Part shown: in pieces, positions 54,262 through 62,193 of the stretch
Layout: every line of letters begins with the position of its first letter
Numbering within the stretch: position 1 is the first letter of the stretch
The notes under the pieces: model-generated
Database searches by the model: none
What the model saw: the letters and a program-made list of their open reading frames with translations, nothing else
Told to the model about the DNA's origin: nothing
Assembly (NCBI GenBank): GCA_036400075.1
Contig: DASWLV010000016.1
Coordinates: forward strand, 43,824 to 107,823
Length of the DNA: 64,000 nucleotides
Direction of reading: 5' to 3'
DNA from: JALZCH01 sp036400075
GTDB lineage: Bacteria; Acidobacteriota; Blastocatellia; Pyrinomonadales; Pyrinomonadaceae
Translations under genes and position numbers: made by a program

Positions 54262-55191
54262 TCAATTTTGAAATCTATTCTCACGATGCCAACGAATCGT
54301 CATCAATGAAGGGAAGAACGGTTTTTGCTTTGGAAGCAAAATTGGTTGTGTTTGCAATCGTCGTAGCAAAAATGCTTCGCCGCCGCTTTCCTCAAAAGAT
54401 TTGGAAACGACAATCTGAAATTTGTCGTTAATTGAAATCAAACCGATTTCAAAAGCCCAATGATGAAGTTTGCACAAGGAGATTCCATCGCCTACATTGT
54501 CATCGTGCGAAATCGAAAACGGAATGATATGCTCGGCTTCAACTGCGGTTTCGCCGTTTATCGTAATTACTCGCAAGTGACATGCGGCACAAGTATAATC
54601 ATAAAGACGCATAATTACGCCGCGAAACGCTTTGTCTCTTTTCGGTGTGTCGGAAACGATTTTGTCAATATCCGTTTTCTGCTCCGCAGTTTGAATCAAT
54701 AAATTTTCTAGCGCGTTGATTTGCTGATTTTCGTTTATTAATCCGTGAACAGTTTCGGCTTTATCAGCGAAATAAGTTTCAATGATTGTTTGCCGAATTA
54801 CTTCTCGCGTTTCAGGTTTGAGTAAAAGCAAAAATAAATCTTCATCTAAACTTGCATAAGCAACAATGCTTGCGAGTTGTGACATTGACTTAACAGGGTA
54901 GATTTTTTCTTGTCCAAATCTGCCGTGTAAATGCCAAAATTTTTCAGATTTCAAATAATAAAACGGTAAATAAATTCGCGGCTTCTTCAAGCTAAAAACA
55001 TTCCAATACTTTATAAAAGTTTCTACGAGTTTCGGCGACGGCTCAATTTTGTTTTCGAGAATTGCGCCTTGTTCGATTAAATCAATAACAGCCAGAAGTA
55101 AAAGCGGTTTGTGCAGTGTAGGTTCACCCTCGACTTGAGCGGTGCGAAGGTTTCGGATTTTGTTTAGATAAAAAGTTAGAACGTCCAGCAT
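54262..55191 (-). CDS. HNH restriction endonuclease (COG3440-like) with possible sulfur-binding N-domain
   Basis: 309 residues. The C-terminal half holds the HNH nuclease: CAACHLRVI, EAEHIIPFSISHDDNVGDGI and CKLHHWAFEIGLI (zinc cysteines plus catalytic His). The N-terminal 150 residues show HKPLLLLAVIDLIEQG and LPFYYLKSEKFWHLHG. This resembles the sulfur-binding domain of HNH enzymes that recognise phosphorothioate DNA (HKPLLLL and PFWRL...W). That reading is inferred and not proved. Convergent with the broken HEPN gene (nine bases between stops). Confidence 0.8.
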   Translation of the reverse strand: MLDVLTFYLNKIRNLRTAQVEGEPTLHKPLLLLAVIDLIEQGAILENKIEPSPKLVETFIKYWNVFSLKKPRIYLPFYYLKSEKFWHLHGRFGQEKIYPVKSMSQLASIVAYASLDEDLFLLLLKPETREVIRQTIIETYFADKAETVHGLINENQQINALENLLIQTAEQKTDIDKIVSDTPKRDKAFRGVIMRLYDYTCAACHLRVITINGETAVEAEHIIPFSISHDDNVGDGISLCKLHHWAFEIGLISINDKFQIVVSKSFEESGGEAFLLRRLQTQPILLPKQKPFFPSLMTIRWHRENRFQN

Positions 55192-55219
55192 CGAACAGTT
55201 TATGTTTTTTACAATAAAA

Positions 55220-55975
55220 CTAAGGTGTTCTCACGTTGAAAGGGTCTTCGATTTCGTCGGTAATTCCAATAATGTTAGCGTCAAGAATGATACCCATTAG
55301 CATTTGTCGAGCGTCATCCAGCATTTCAATAAGCCATTCCCAAGTGACAAATTTGATGACTTTACCATGATTGAAATTGTAAGTAACACTCTTGTAAGTT
55401 ACTTGGTCATTATTAGCATTTTTGTCGAAGTAAACGCCGTTGTTATGAATTGTGTTTCTTGTGAGACGAAGTAATTTGATTAACTCATCTCCATCAGAAG
55501 GAAAAGCGGTTAATCTGCTTTTTAGTGCTGTATAAATATTTTGAAAATTACCTGTGCTTCCATTGCAAACTGTTGGGTCTATAGCTCTTAAATAAAGTCG
55601 AAAGGAACTGTCAATTATTGAAAATAGATTTTGCACAAAAGCAACTTTTACAAAGCCGACTGTAAGATTGTTTATAACTACGCTTTTATCATAATCGGTA
55701 AAATTTGGAAACGGTGATTTATAAACTTCTTTCCACCAAGAATTATCAAAAGGCGTTAAGTTATGCGATATAAAAGTGAAGGTTAAGTGTGCTGAATCAA
55801 TTATTTGACCTATGTGTAAAATGGCAGTCAGCCTCGCATCATTTAATCTACAGTTTGGAATAGTTCCTTTTAGTTGTTCAATATTGGTATCAACTTTTGG
55901 GCGCAGTTGCTCAAGTTGATTTATGAGCGCATTGTAATCAGGAAGTTCGTGATGTGGTGAATCAAATTTAGGCAT
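55220..55975 (-). CDS. HEPN-like hypothetical protein
   Basis: 251 residues, soluble and largely helical. LLRLTRNTIHNNGVYFDKNA contains an R-N-x-x-H-type HEPN signature like that of abortive-infection and MAE_28990-related proteins. The N-terminal third has a helical LEQLRPKVDTNIEQLKG. It starts seven bases after the dndC C-terminal fragment, so it belongs to the same transcript. Possible toxin or RNase component. The HEPN assignment is from one motif. Confidence 0.6.
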   Translation of the reverse strand: MPKFDSPHHELPDYNALINQLEQLRPKVDTNIEQLKGTIPNCRLNDARLTAILHIGQIIDSAHLTFTFISHNLTPFDNSWWKEVYKSPFPNFTDYDKSVVINNLTVGFVKVAFVQNLFSIIDSSFRLYLRAIDPTVCNGSTGNFQNIYTALKSRLTAFPSDGDELIKLLRLTRNTIHNNGVYFDKNANNDQVTYKSVTYNFNHGKVIKFVTWEWLIEMLDDARQMLMGIILDANIIGITDEIEDPFNVRTP

Positions 55976-55982
55976 GTAGTTT

Positions 55983-56573
55983 TTATTGTATTGAATTAAC
56001 AGTTTCTTGACGCTTCAAATAATTTTTCAAAGCCATATCAATATCTTTGAAAAGATTGTTGCGGCGCATCAGACCGCTTTTGTCTTTTTCGATTTGCAAA
56101 AGCTGTTCGACCAGTTCTACCGGTACGCCTTTTTCCCGGCAGATTTCTTCAAGCAGGGCGCGGTCTTTGGCGCGGCGTTCGTTGATTTCTTTGTTCATTG
56201 TAAGCTCCTCCCCGAAAACTTCGTAATAAATTTTCGTCACGCTGGGCGCATCATGAAAATCGTGATACCAAATCCACTGAATTCCCGAAAGCTCTTCGCT
56301 TGTGATTAGTTGAATTTCGATTTCCTTTTGGACTTCCAACAAACGCCGCAAAATGGCGGCGCGAGCTTCTTTGTGAAAAGGTCCGATTCCGTCCTGCAAA
56401 TTGCGCCGATAAGTTTGGCGCATTGTTTCATCATCGCGGATTTTTTTCAACCAATCGCGCATTTCCAGCAGCGGTTCCATCCAATATTCGCCGGTGTCAA
56501 TCAAGCCTTCCATTGATTTATCTTCATCAACGACGGTGCAAGTCCAGCAGCCGAAACGTTCAGACCCGCCCAA
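55983..56573 (-). pseudogene. dndC: dndC, C-terminal fragment
   Basis: The minus strand reads GGSERFGCWTCTVVDEDKSM, then EGLIDTGEYWMEPLLEMRDW and LKKIRDDETMRQTYRR, the conserved C-terminal region of the DndC sulfurtransferase, including the cysteines of GCWTC. The end lies at 55983. The remaining N-terminal two-thirds (PP-loop ATPase) is not contiguous: its first codons are at 57136-57282. A TTG at 56573 could start this piece, but it lacks catalytic parts. The fragment abuts and slightly overlaps the small ORF at 56560. Confidence 0.85.
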
Positions 56574-56850
56574 AGATGTTAATTATTTCTTCGACAACAC
56601 TAGAATCATCTACGTACCAATATTTATAACCTTTTTTGTTTGCTCCGACAGGATTTCCCTGAAGTCGTTCTATTTCTCCGTCCAAAATCGTTGCAACCAA
56701 ACCCGTAGTTTGCAATCGGTATCCGTCGTATCTCGTTCCAATCCATAGACTGCCTTTGCATCCGCTTTTCATTACTCTGTGTTCGGCGAGATTCTTTTTT
56801 AAACTTAGTGTTGAGTGGTGTAAAACGGTGGCTCTTATAAATTCAATCAT
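56560..56850 (-). CDS. Small hypothetical protein inserted within dndC
   Basis: 96 residues (MIEFIRATVLHHSTLSLKKN, IGTRYDGYRLQTTGLVATIL, ending GYKYWYVDDSSVVEEIINIF). AGGA lies 11 bases before the ATG. No family recognised. Its stop falls within the first codons of the dndC C-terminal fragment, placing the junction at about 56562-56575. Confidence 0.5.
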   Translation of the reverse strand: MIEFIRATVLHHSTLSLKKNLAEHRVMKSGCKGSLWIGTRYDGYRLQTTGLVATILDGEIERLQGNPVGANKKGYKYWYVDDSSVVEEIINIFGRV

Positions 56851-56873
56851 ACTGTTTTCCTGCTGCTCGAATT

Positions 56874-57125
56874 TTATTGGGAAGTCGAGTATTGAGTGTT
56901 AAGGCTAATGTCGTCTCTCGTCCAATGCCATAAGTCATTAAATTTTAGGTAATAATAATCAACATTTGATTTCGATTTATTGTAATAAACAGTAACCCTT
57001 TCGTTATCAATCAAAATGTTAAATTCTTTGATTGCCTTTTCAGCTTGACGAGGTTTCATTTTACCGGCATAACGCGCCCAAATTTCTATTTTAACGATGT
57101 TGCCGTTGCTCGCATATATTTTCAT
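56874..57125 (-). CDS. Small hypothetical protein inserted within dndC
   Basis: 83 residues from the ATG at 57125 (MKIYASNGNIVKIEIWARYA, KEFNILIDNERVTVYYNKSK). Mixed alpha/beta and lysine-rich. No family recognised. It starts 10 bases after the dndC N-terminal fragment ends and is followed by the ORF at 56560 with 23 bases between, so the pair looks like a small operon occupying the missing middle of dndC. Confidence 0.5.
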   Translation of the reverse strand: MKIYASNGNIVKIEIWARYAGKMKPRQAEKAIKEFNILIDNERVTVYYNKSKSNVDYYYLKFNDLWHWTRDDISLNTQYSTSQ

Positions 57126-57135
57126 AAATTTATAC

Positions 57136-57282
57136 TTAGTGTGGCGGCGAGTCTTCGCCGCCGGAAAAGCCGACAATCCAAGGCGTTGTGTCCGCCAAAT
57201 ACTGCTCTTTGATTTCAGCTACTATTTGTTCGATTAAAACGTGCGTTGAAATCTCGGAAAAGATTGTCGCTTGGGCTGTCAT
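57136..57282 (-). pseudogene. dndC: dndC, N-terminal fragment
   Basis: 48 codons: MTAQATIFSEISTHVLIEQI, VAEIKEQYLADTTPWIVGFS, then GGEDSPPH and stop. The end matches the start of DndC up to the PP-loop (PWIVGYSGGKDST in the family). The loop lysine codon reads GAA (Glu), and the frame stops four codons later in a small GGCGGC/GCCGCC palindrome. With the C-terminal fragment at 55983 this is one dndC gene whose middle has been replaced. Confidence 0.8.
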
Positions 57283-57421
57283 TTGGGCTTCTCCAGAAAA
57301 GTGCGTTGAGCAAAAATGAAATACGGCTAAAAATAACTCAAAATGATAAAAAACGCAATATTTTGTGAGAGCCGAAACTGAAAAGCGGATTATTTAGTAC
57401 AAGCTCAACAAAAACTTGAAT

Positions 57422-57964
57422 TTAAAATTCTGAGAGTTGAATTTCGGAATTTTTACCGGCTTCTTTCAAAACATTTTCGATAAATTCGTTTTTTCCTTCG
57501 GTGTATGCTTCGCGGTTTTCTCGATGTGTTTGCGCCAGTTCGCGTTTGAGGCTTTCGTATTGGGCGGCGATTTGCGGGTGGGCGCGCAGGTAATCTCGAA
57601 ACAAAAGATGATTTCGCCAGAAATCGCTTCCGTATATTACGGCGTGAAGATGATGCGTGCGGCGCGGCGAGCCTTTTCTGAAATAATGGCGATTGGGGAT
57701 GCCGTTTTCGCCCCGATAAATGTAGCCTAAGTTTTCAAACGGCTGGATGATTTGTTCGACATCGGCGATTTCCCGCAGGGCGAGCGCAATGTCAATTATC
57801 GGTTTGGCGACGATGCCGCAGATGGCGGTGCTGCCGATGTGTTCGATGGCGAGCGCGTATTTGCTGGCGGCTATGGTTAATTGTTGTGCTTCGGCGGCAA
57901 AAAGCTCGTGCCATTCTTCGCGGTGCGGCGAGAGCTTGACCGCGCCTTTTTCTAATCCGAGCAT
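57422..57964 (-). CDS. GrpB family (UPF0157) nucleotidyltransferase-fold protein
   Basis: 180 residues with the GrpB pattern: VKLSPHREEWHELFAAEAQQ, IEHIGSTAICGIVAKPIIDI (the nucleotidyltransferase G-S-T-x-x-x-G-x-x-x-K-P-x-x-D core), RRTHHLHAVIYGSDFWRNHL and LFRDYLRAHP. The reaction of the family is not established. One base separates it from the DUF4440 gene, so they are cotranscribed. Confidence 0.88.
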   Translation of the reverse strand: MLGLEKGAVKLSPHREEWHELFAAEAQQLTIAASKYALAIEHIGSTAICGIVAKPIIDIALALREIADVEQIIQPFENLGYIYRGENGIPNRHYFRKGSPRRTHHLHAVIYGSDFWRNHLLFRDYLRAHPQIAAQYESLKRELAQTHRENREAYTEGKNEFIENVLKEAGKNSEIQLSEF

Positions 57965-57965
57965 C

Positions 57966-58352
57966 TTATTCTAAAACCGCCGGACCCCAGGAGTTGTCCA
58001 GAACAATTCGCCATCCGCCGTCGGCTTGTTTACGCAAAACAACTGAAGCGTAAGATTCTCTGGAGGCAGGCGCGCCATCGAGAGTTGAGCCGGTAAACGC
58101 CCATTTTGAGGTGAATAAGGCAATGTCGCCGGATTCAATAACGTGCGTTTTTTCCTGTTTCGCCGTTCCTTTAATGTTGGTCAGAATCCATTTGTAAGCG
58201 CGCCGCAGCTCTTCTTTTCCGGTTGCGAGCCTGCCCGGTTCGAGCACCATTGTCGCGTCGTTTTCATAAAAATCCAGAATCGTTTCGAGGTCGCCGCGAT
58301 TAAAGGCTTCGTCGAGCAATTCTATGACTTGGAAGGGTGTCTGCGTGTTCAT
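57966..58352 (-). CDS. SnoaL/DUF4440-like NTF2-fold protein
   Basis: 128 residues. QVIELLDEAFNRGDLETILD and FYENDATMVLEPGR form the cone-shaped NTF2 fold, ending GGWRIVLDNSWG. Proteins of this type bind small hydrophobic ligands or act as isomerases or cyclases. No specific substrate is visible. Upstream of the GrpB gene in the same direction. Confidence 0.8.
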   Translation of the reverse strand: MNTQTPFQVIELLDEAFNRGDLETILDFYENDATMVLEPGRLATGKEELRRAYKWILTNIKGTAKQEKTHVIESGDIALFTSKWAFTGSTLDGAPASRESYASVVLRKQADGGWRIVLDNSWGPAVLE

Positions 58353-58571
58353 CGGTTTTTATGTTTTAAACGGTGATAATTGGGTTTTGTTCCGCCAAGC
58401 TCGCCACTTCACTAGGGCGAAAGCGCCCAATGCCAATTCGTACCGACCTGCGACTGATAAAATCTCTTTCAACATCTTTGCCCATTTGGATTTGAGCTTT
58501 TCAAGGCTACATATACTATATACAGTCTCGTTATTTATAAACAAAATTATTCGGTAATAAAAACAACCACA

Positions 58572-59042
58572 TTACCAGCGATGATAAGCGGGATGCCCCG
58601 GTTTGACAGCGACGAATGTGCCTCGACAAGTGGCGCAGATTTCGCCGCCCACTTCCAATTCGGATTCAACAATTGCTTTTCGCTCAGATGATTCGACGAC
58701 GCGGGCGCGCAGAGTGATTACGCCGTCGGTCGGAATCGGGCGCAAAAGTTTAACCGAATATTCGGCTGTGACGGTGCAATCGGGTGCGTCTTTGTGGTTC
58801 TTTTTCATCAAATGAAAAGCGGCAGCCCAGTTTGAATGACAATCGAGTAAAGTTCCGGTGATTCCGCCGGAAAGCATTCCGGGAAACGCTTCGTGATGTT
58901 TTTCGGCGCGCCATTCCGCGACGGTTTCTGAATCACTTACGGCAAAACTGCGGATTCGCAAACCTTTTTCATTGGAAACACCGCAACCGAAGCAAACGCC
59001 TACGGGCGCGTGAGTTTCCTGCAAACTTTTTTCGTCGGTCAT
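58572..59042 (-). CDS. PaaI-like hotdog thioesterase
   Basis: 156 residues from the ATG at 59042. GVCFGCGVSNEKGLRIRSFA begins with a two-cysteine loop, HHEAFPGMLSGGITGTLLDC carries the hotdog helix (G-x-x-x-[T]-x-x-D), and TAEYSVKLLRPIPTDGVITL is the typical strand pair. Cleaves acyl-CoA or aryl-CoA thioesters. Substrate unknown. It lies downstream of the sigma factor gene in the same direction but is separated from it by a terminator. Confidence 0.85.
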   Translation of the reverse strand: MTDEKSLQETHAPVGVCFGCGVSNEKGLRIRSFAVSDSETVAEWRAEKHHEAFPGMLSGGITGTLLDCHSNWAAAFHLMKKNHKDAPDCTVTAEYSVKLLRPIPTDGVITLRARVVESSERKAIVESELEVGGEICATCRGTFVAVKPGHPAYHRW

Positions 59043-59065
59043 AGCGGCAAATATTAACACAAATA

Positions 59066-59099
59066 AAAAAACCTTTCGGAATATTCCAAAAGGTTTTTT
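59066..59099. terminator. Palindromic terminator
   Basis: AAAAAACCTTTCGGAAT pairs with ATTCCAAAAGGTTTTTT around its own centre, with T runs on both strands. It ends the sigma factor transcript just before the thioesterase gene. Confidence 0.88.
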
Positions 59100-59129
59100 G
59101 CGGGTGAGGACAATCGTAAAATGTTTAAA

Positions 59130-59807
59130 TTACCAGGACAATGCTAATTTCGGAGCGCTTTTCTTTTGCAAAAGCTTTCGCATTTTAAGACGCGCTTTGT
59201 GCAATTGCGATTTGGAAGTTCCCACCGAACAACCTAAAATTCTCGCTACTTCTTCGTGTTCGTAACCTTCGATGTCATGCAGCACGAAAACGTTGCGATA
59301 ACCCGGAGGAAGCTGCTTGATTGCGTTATCAAGAGCGATTTTGTCAACCACCGGCATTTTTTGCGCGTTCTCCGTGCCGTGAACGATTTGCACCGGAGTT
59401 TCGCCTTCTTCCGTCGTTTTTTCGTATTTAACCGAGCGTTTGCGGAAATGCATCAACACTTGGTTAACCGTCATTCTATGAAGCCAAGTTGTAAAAGCAG
59501 AATCACCGCGGAAACTGCCGATTTTACGATAAAGCTGAATAAAAACTTCCTGAGTTAAATCTTCAGCCTCGGTCGGGTTTTGCAGCATTCTGAGGCAAAC
59601 GCTGTAAACGCGCCGATGATGTCTTGAGTAAATTTCTTCAAAAGCAGTCAGGTCGCCGTTTGAAGCACGCTGCGCCAAGGTGAAGTCGGTGCTGGCGTCA
59701 TAATTAATTTCCTCGGTTTCTTGAGTTTCTCGTTCGATTTTTTCCACATCGCCGCCCACGGCGGGCGTCGCATCTTGTAAAACCGGAAATGTTAATGTAT
59801 TCATCAT
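59130..59807 (-). CDS. ECF sigma factor (sigma-70 family, RpoE-like)
   Basis: 225 residues from the first of two ATGs at 59807 (AAGGGGAA upstream). Region 2: FEEIYSRHHRRVYSVCLRML, LTQEVFIQLYRKIGSFRGDS, AFTTWLHRMTVNQVLMHFRK. Region 4: LPPGYRNVFVLHDIEGYEHE, EVARILGCSVGTSKSQLHKA. A 60-residue acidic N-terminus precedes region 2. No anti-sigma gene adjoins on its strand, but the single-pass protein at 60069 is divergent. A sigma-54-type promoter lies just upstream. Confidence 0.92.
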   Translation of the reverse strand: MMNTLTFPVLQDATPAVGGDVEKIERETQETEEINYDASTDFTLAQRASNGDLTAFEEIYSRHHRRVYSVCLRMLQNPTEAEDLTQEVFIQLYRKIGSFRGDSAFTTWLHRMTVNQVLMHFRKRSVKYEKTTEEGETPVQIVHGTENAQKMPVVDKIALDNAIKQLPPGYRNVFVLHDIEGYEHEEVARILGCSVGTSKSQLHKARLKMRKLLQKKSAPKLALSW

Positions 59808-59838
59808 TTTTCGTATTCCCCTTGCTGGTTCTTGTAGT

Positions 59839-59854
59839 AGCAATATTTATGCCA
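59839..59854 (-). promoter_or_regulatory. Sigma-54 type promoter upstream of the ECF sigma gene
   Basis: On the minus strand TGGCATAAATATTGCT has the GG and GC exactly ten bases apart as in the -24/-12 consensus TGGCAC-N5-TTGC. Transcription would start about 12 bases downstream, near 59828, leaving a roughly 20-base leader with AAGGGGAA before the ATG at 59807. The fit in both sequence and position is good. No enhancer-binding site was identified. Confidence 0.6.
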
Positions 59855-60068
59855 CATGGTAAATTACGTTCCAGACACAAAACTGGTTTTTAATTACACG
59901 CCCTAACATCAAATTAGTTCCAGCGAACTTTAACGAAAGTCTTTCATCTAAACCAAAGCGTATAACGCCTGACTTATTTGACACGCGGGGAACTTTTTTG
60001 TTCCCGCCGCGTCAAAATATATCAATGTCCCGTGTTTGATTGTTCCAGATGGGAGACACACAAGAAAC

Positions 60069-60833
60069 GTGAGAAAATTTTTACTGTCGCTGATTGTTTT
60101 AACTTTGCTTTCTATCGCTACTTTGGCGCAGAACCAAAGTGTCGAAATTTCTTCTTCGCAAACGACGCCGAAAGTAGAATTGGCTGACGACGGCATTCCG
60201 GTTTTAGTCAAGCATTTGCCCGATTGGGAAACGGCGCAAAAACGCGCCCGGCTTGCGACAAATCTGCCGGAATTGCAGGGCGCAGCGGGAAATCGTCCGA
60301 TTTTGGAAACCACCGATTTTATAGGCGGAGTCGAAGCGGTCGCGGCAAGCTATGATGAGGGAAAACTGGTTATTGTAGAATATCCGACGGCGCAGGGCGC
60401 GGTTGAAGCGGACGCCGAAATAAAAGAAAAATTAAATGATTCGCCGCAAACAATTTATCGAAAAGTCGGAAATTACTCTGTGTTTGTTTTCGATGCGCCG
60501 GATGAACGCGCGGCAAACAGTCTGATTGACAAGGTTGCATACGAAAAACAAGTTCAATGGCTCAGCGACAACCCGATTCCGCTGCTGAAAGCGCAGCGCG
60601 CATACGCCGTTACCGCGTCCGATATTGTCCTGGTTACATTTAAAGCTATCGGAATTGCGGTTGTCGCGGCTTTCTTTATCGGCGGAATTTTCGGAGCTGT
60701 TATATTCCGCCATCGCAGACGCGGGCAGGATACAGCCGACATCTTTACGGATGCGGGCGGAATGATGCGCCTGAATTTAGACAAATTAACGCCGCAAACA
60801 AATCCTGCTCGTTTAATCGGAGACGGACAATAA
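60069..60833 (+). CDS. Exported single-pass membrane protein, hypothetical
   Basis: 254 residues from the GTG at 60069 (signal RKFLLSLIVLTLLSIATLAQ). A longer frame would bury the signal. The mature region has PVLVKHLPDWETAQKRARLA, a central beta part, and a C-terminal membrane helix near residues 205-225 (GIAVVAAFFIGGIFGAVIFR) followed by RHRRR and a short cytoplasmic tail. No family named. Divergent from the sigma factor gene, so a regulatory link is possible but not shown. Confidence 0.7.
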   Translation: MRKFLLSLIVLTLLSIATLAQNQSVEISSSQTTPKVELADDGIPVLVKHLPDWETAQKRARLATNLPELQGAAGNRPILETTDFIGGVEAVAASYDEGKLVIVEYPTAQGAVEADAEIKEKLNDSPQTIYRKVGNYSVFVFDAPDERAANSLIDKVAYEKQVQWLSDNPIPLLKAQRAYAVTASDIVLVTFKAIGIAVVAAFFIGGIFGAVIFRHRRRGQDTADIFTDAGGMMRLNLDKLTPQTNPARLIGDGQ

Positions 60834-60849
60834 TTTAAAAAGTTATTGA

Positions 60850-60920
60850 AACGCAGAGACGCGGAGAAAACAATTAAAAGAGTTTTAGAGTCTTAATTGT
60901 TTTCTCCGCGTATCTGCGTT
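60850..60920. repeat. 71-bp intergenic hairpin
   Basis: AACGCAGAGACGCGGAGAAA with ACAATTAA pairs with TTAATTGT and TTTCTCCGCGTATCTGCGTT across 15 bases. It lies between the convergent genes at 60833 and 60932. Uses the CGCGGAG wording of the truB 8-bp array. Confidence 0.8.
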
Positions 60921-60931
60921 AAAAAATGTAG

Positions 60932-62059
60932 TTAAGGCAAAGCGGCAATTAATTTTTCGATTTCTTCGCGCGTATTGTAGATGTGCGGCGCGATGCGCAG
61001 TCGGTCGCCGCGCGGAGCGACGATGATGTTTTGGCGCTGGAGATGTTTGTAAAGCTGCATTGCTTCGACGCCGTTTCGATTGCGGATACAGACAATCGGC
61101 GATTTTTCGTTTTCCCGGCGCGAGCTGACTAATTCATATTTTTCTTCGTCTAAGCTTTCGCAAAGAAAATCGCCCAAACCGAGCAAATATTTATTTATTC
61201 CTGCAACGCCCAATTCGGTAAACAATTTCAGATTCGCTTCGAGGGCGTAAAAAAGCGCGGAGGCGAAAGTTCCGGTTTCCCAGGCGAGCGCGCCCGGTTT
61301 AAATTGCTGTTCAAAGTTTGAATAATCTTCCGGCTGCTCGACGCTGATCCAGCCGACGAGCGTCGGTTCGATTCGCGCCCGCGCGCGATCGGAAAGATAA
61401 ATGTAACCGATTCCTTCGGGCGCCATCAGCCATTTGTGGCTGGCTCCGGCGGCAGCGTCAATCAAATCCGCCTCGACATCAAGCGGCACAACGCCCGCCG
61501 CTTGAATCGAGTCAACGACTAACAGCGCGTCAACCGCTCGCGCGGCTTCGCCGATTCTTTTTAAATCCGCGCGAAACCCCGAAGCGTATTGAACCGCGCT
61601 GATTGCGACGACGCGGGTTTTTTCGTCTATTAAAGAAATGAATTCGTCCGAATCAATGCGTCCGTTTTCGCGTTCCGGGCAAAAACGCAGCTCGACCTTT
61701 TCGGTGTCGCGGATTCGCCGCCAAGCGTAAACGTTTGAGGGAAATTCGTTTTGAAAAGTGACGATGTTTTCGCCCGCGTTCCATTTCAAACCGTTGGCGA
61801 TTGTCGAAAGCGCGTCGGAAGTGTTTCGCATAAAAGCAATTTGTTCCGGTCGCGCATTGATTAAACCGGCGAGCAAACGTCTACAGCTTTCTTTACGTCC
61901 GACCCATTGACGATAGTTGCGCGAGCCGTACATTTGAACGTCTCGAAGCTGTTCGTTGATCGCCTCAATAGCGATTGTCGGCGGAGGCGAGACCGCCGCG
62001 CTGTTTAAATAGATATATTCTTTGGTAATCGGAAACAACCGACGTATTTCTTCGTTCAT
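60932..62059 (-). CDS. Class V aminotransferase-fold PLP enzyme (cysteine desulfurase-like)
   Basis: 375 residues from the ATG at 62059 (MNEEIRRLFPITKEYIYLNS, the usual family start). RNTSDALSTIANGL, VVAISAVQYASGFRADLKRI, VDSIQAAGVVPLDVEAD (PLP-binding Asp) and GASHKWLMAPEGIGYIYLSD (Schiff-base Lys) follow. A TTG 16 codons upstream would lengthen it. Could act as a cysteine desulfurase, isopenicillin-N-epimerase-like enzyme or related lyase. Not distinguishable here, and no iron-sulfur genes adjoin. Confidence 0.85.
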   Translation of the reverse strand: MNEEIRRLFPITKEYIYLNSAAVSPPPTIAIEAINEQLRDVQMYGSRNYRQWVGRKESCRRLLAGLINARPEQIAFMRNTSDALSTIANGLKWNAGENIVTFQNEFPSNVYAWRRIRDTEKVELRFCPERENGRIDSDEFISLIDEKTRVVAISAVQYASGFRADLKRIGEAARAVDALLVVDSIQAAGVVPLDVEADLIDAAAGASHKWLMAPEGIGYIYLSDRARARIEPTLVGWISVEQPEDYSNFEQQFKPGALAWETGTFASALFYALEANLKLFTELGVAGINKYLLGLGDFLCESLDEEKYELVSSRRENEKSPIVCIRNRNGVEAMQLYKHLQRQNIIVAPRGDRLRIAPHIYNTREEIEKLIAALP

Positions 62060-62100
62060 CTGAAACGTGCCAAAGGGTGAAAATCTGTTAAAATAATCTT

Positions 62101-62129
62101 TTGACAAGTTGGCACGAAAATCGCTAATT
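62101..62129 (+). promoter_or_regulatory. Possible lepB promoter (sigma-70 or sigma-54)
   Basis: TTGACA at 62101 and GCTAAT 16 bases later give a sigma-70 reading. Overlapping it, TTGGCACGAAAATCGCT (62109-62125) matches the sigma-54 consensus except for TCGC in place of TTGC. Only one can be the main promoter. The sigma-70 reading is the simpler one. Confidence 0.4.
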
Positions 62130-62193
62130 TGGCAAACTAAAGACGGCGGCGGATCGAGTTTAAACGCCCGTTTTTTAAGATTATAAAAGTTTT

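Noticed and set aside
58359..58544. Minus-strand ORF of 61 codons with a KLKSKWAKMLKEIL-like helix
   Set aside because: Too short, no start signal and no homologous family recognised. It could be a remnant but is not supported.
62109..62125. Confident sigma-54 promoter for lepB
   Set aside because: An overlapping sigma-70 arrangement explains the site equally well and the -12 box has a mismatch. Kept only as a possible promoter.
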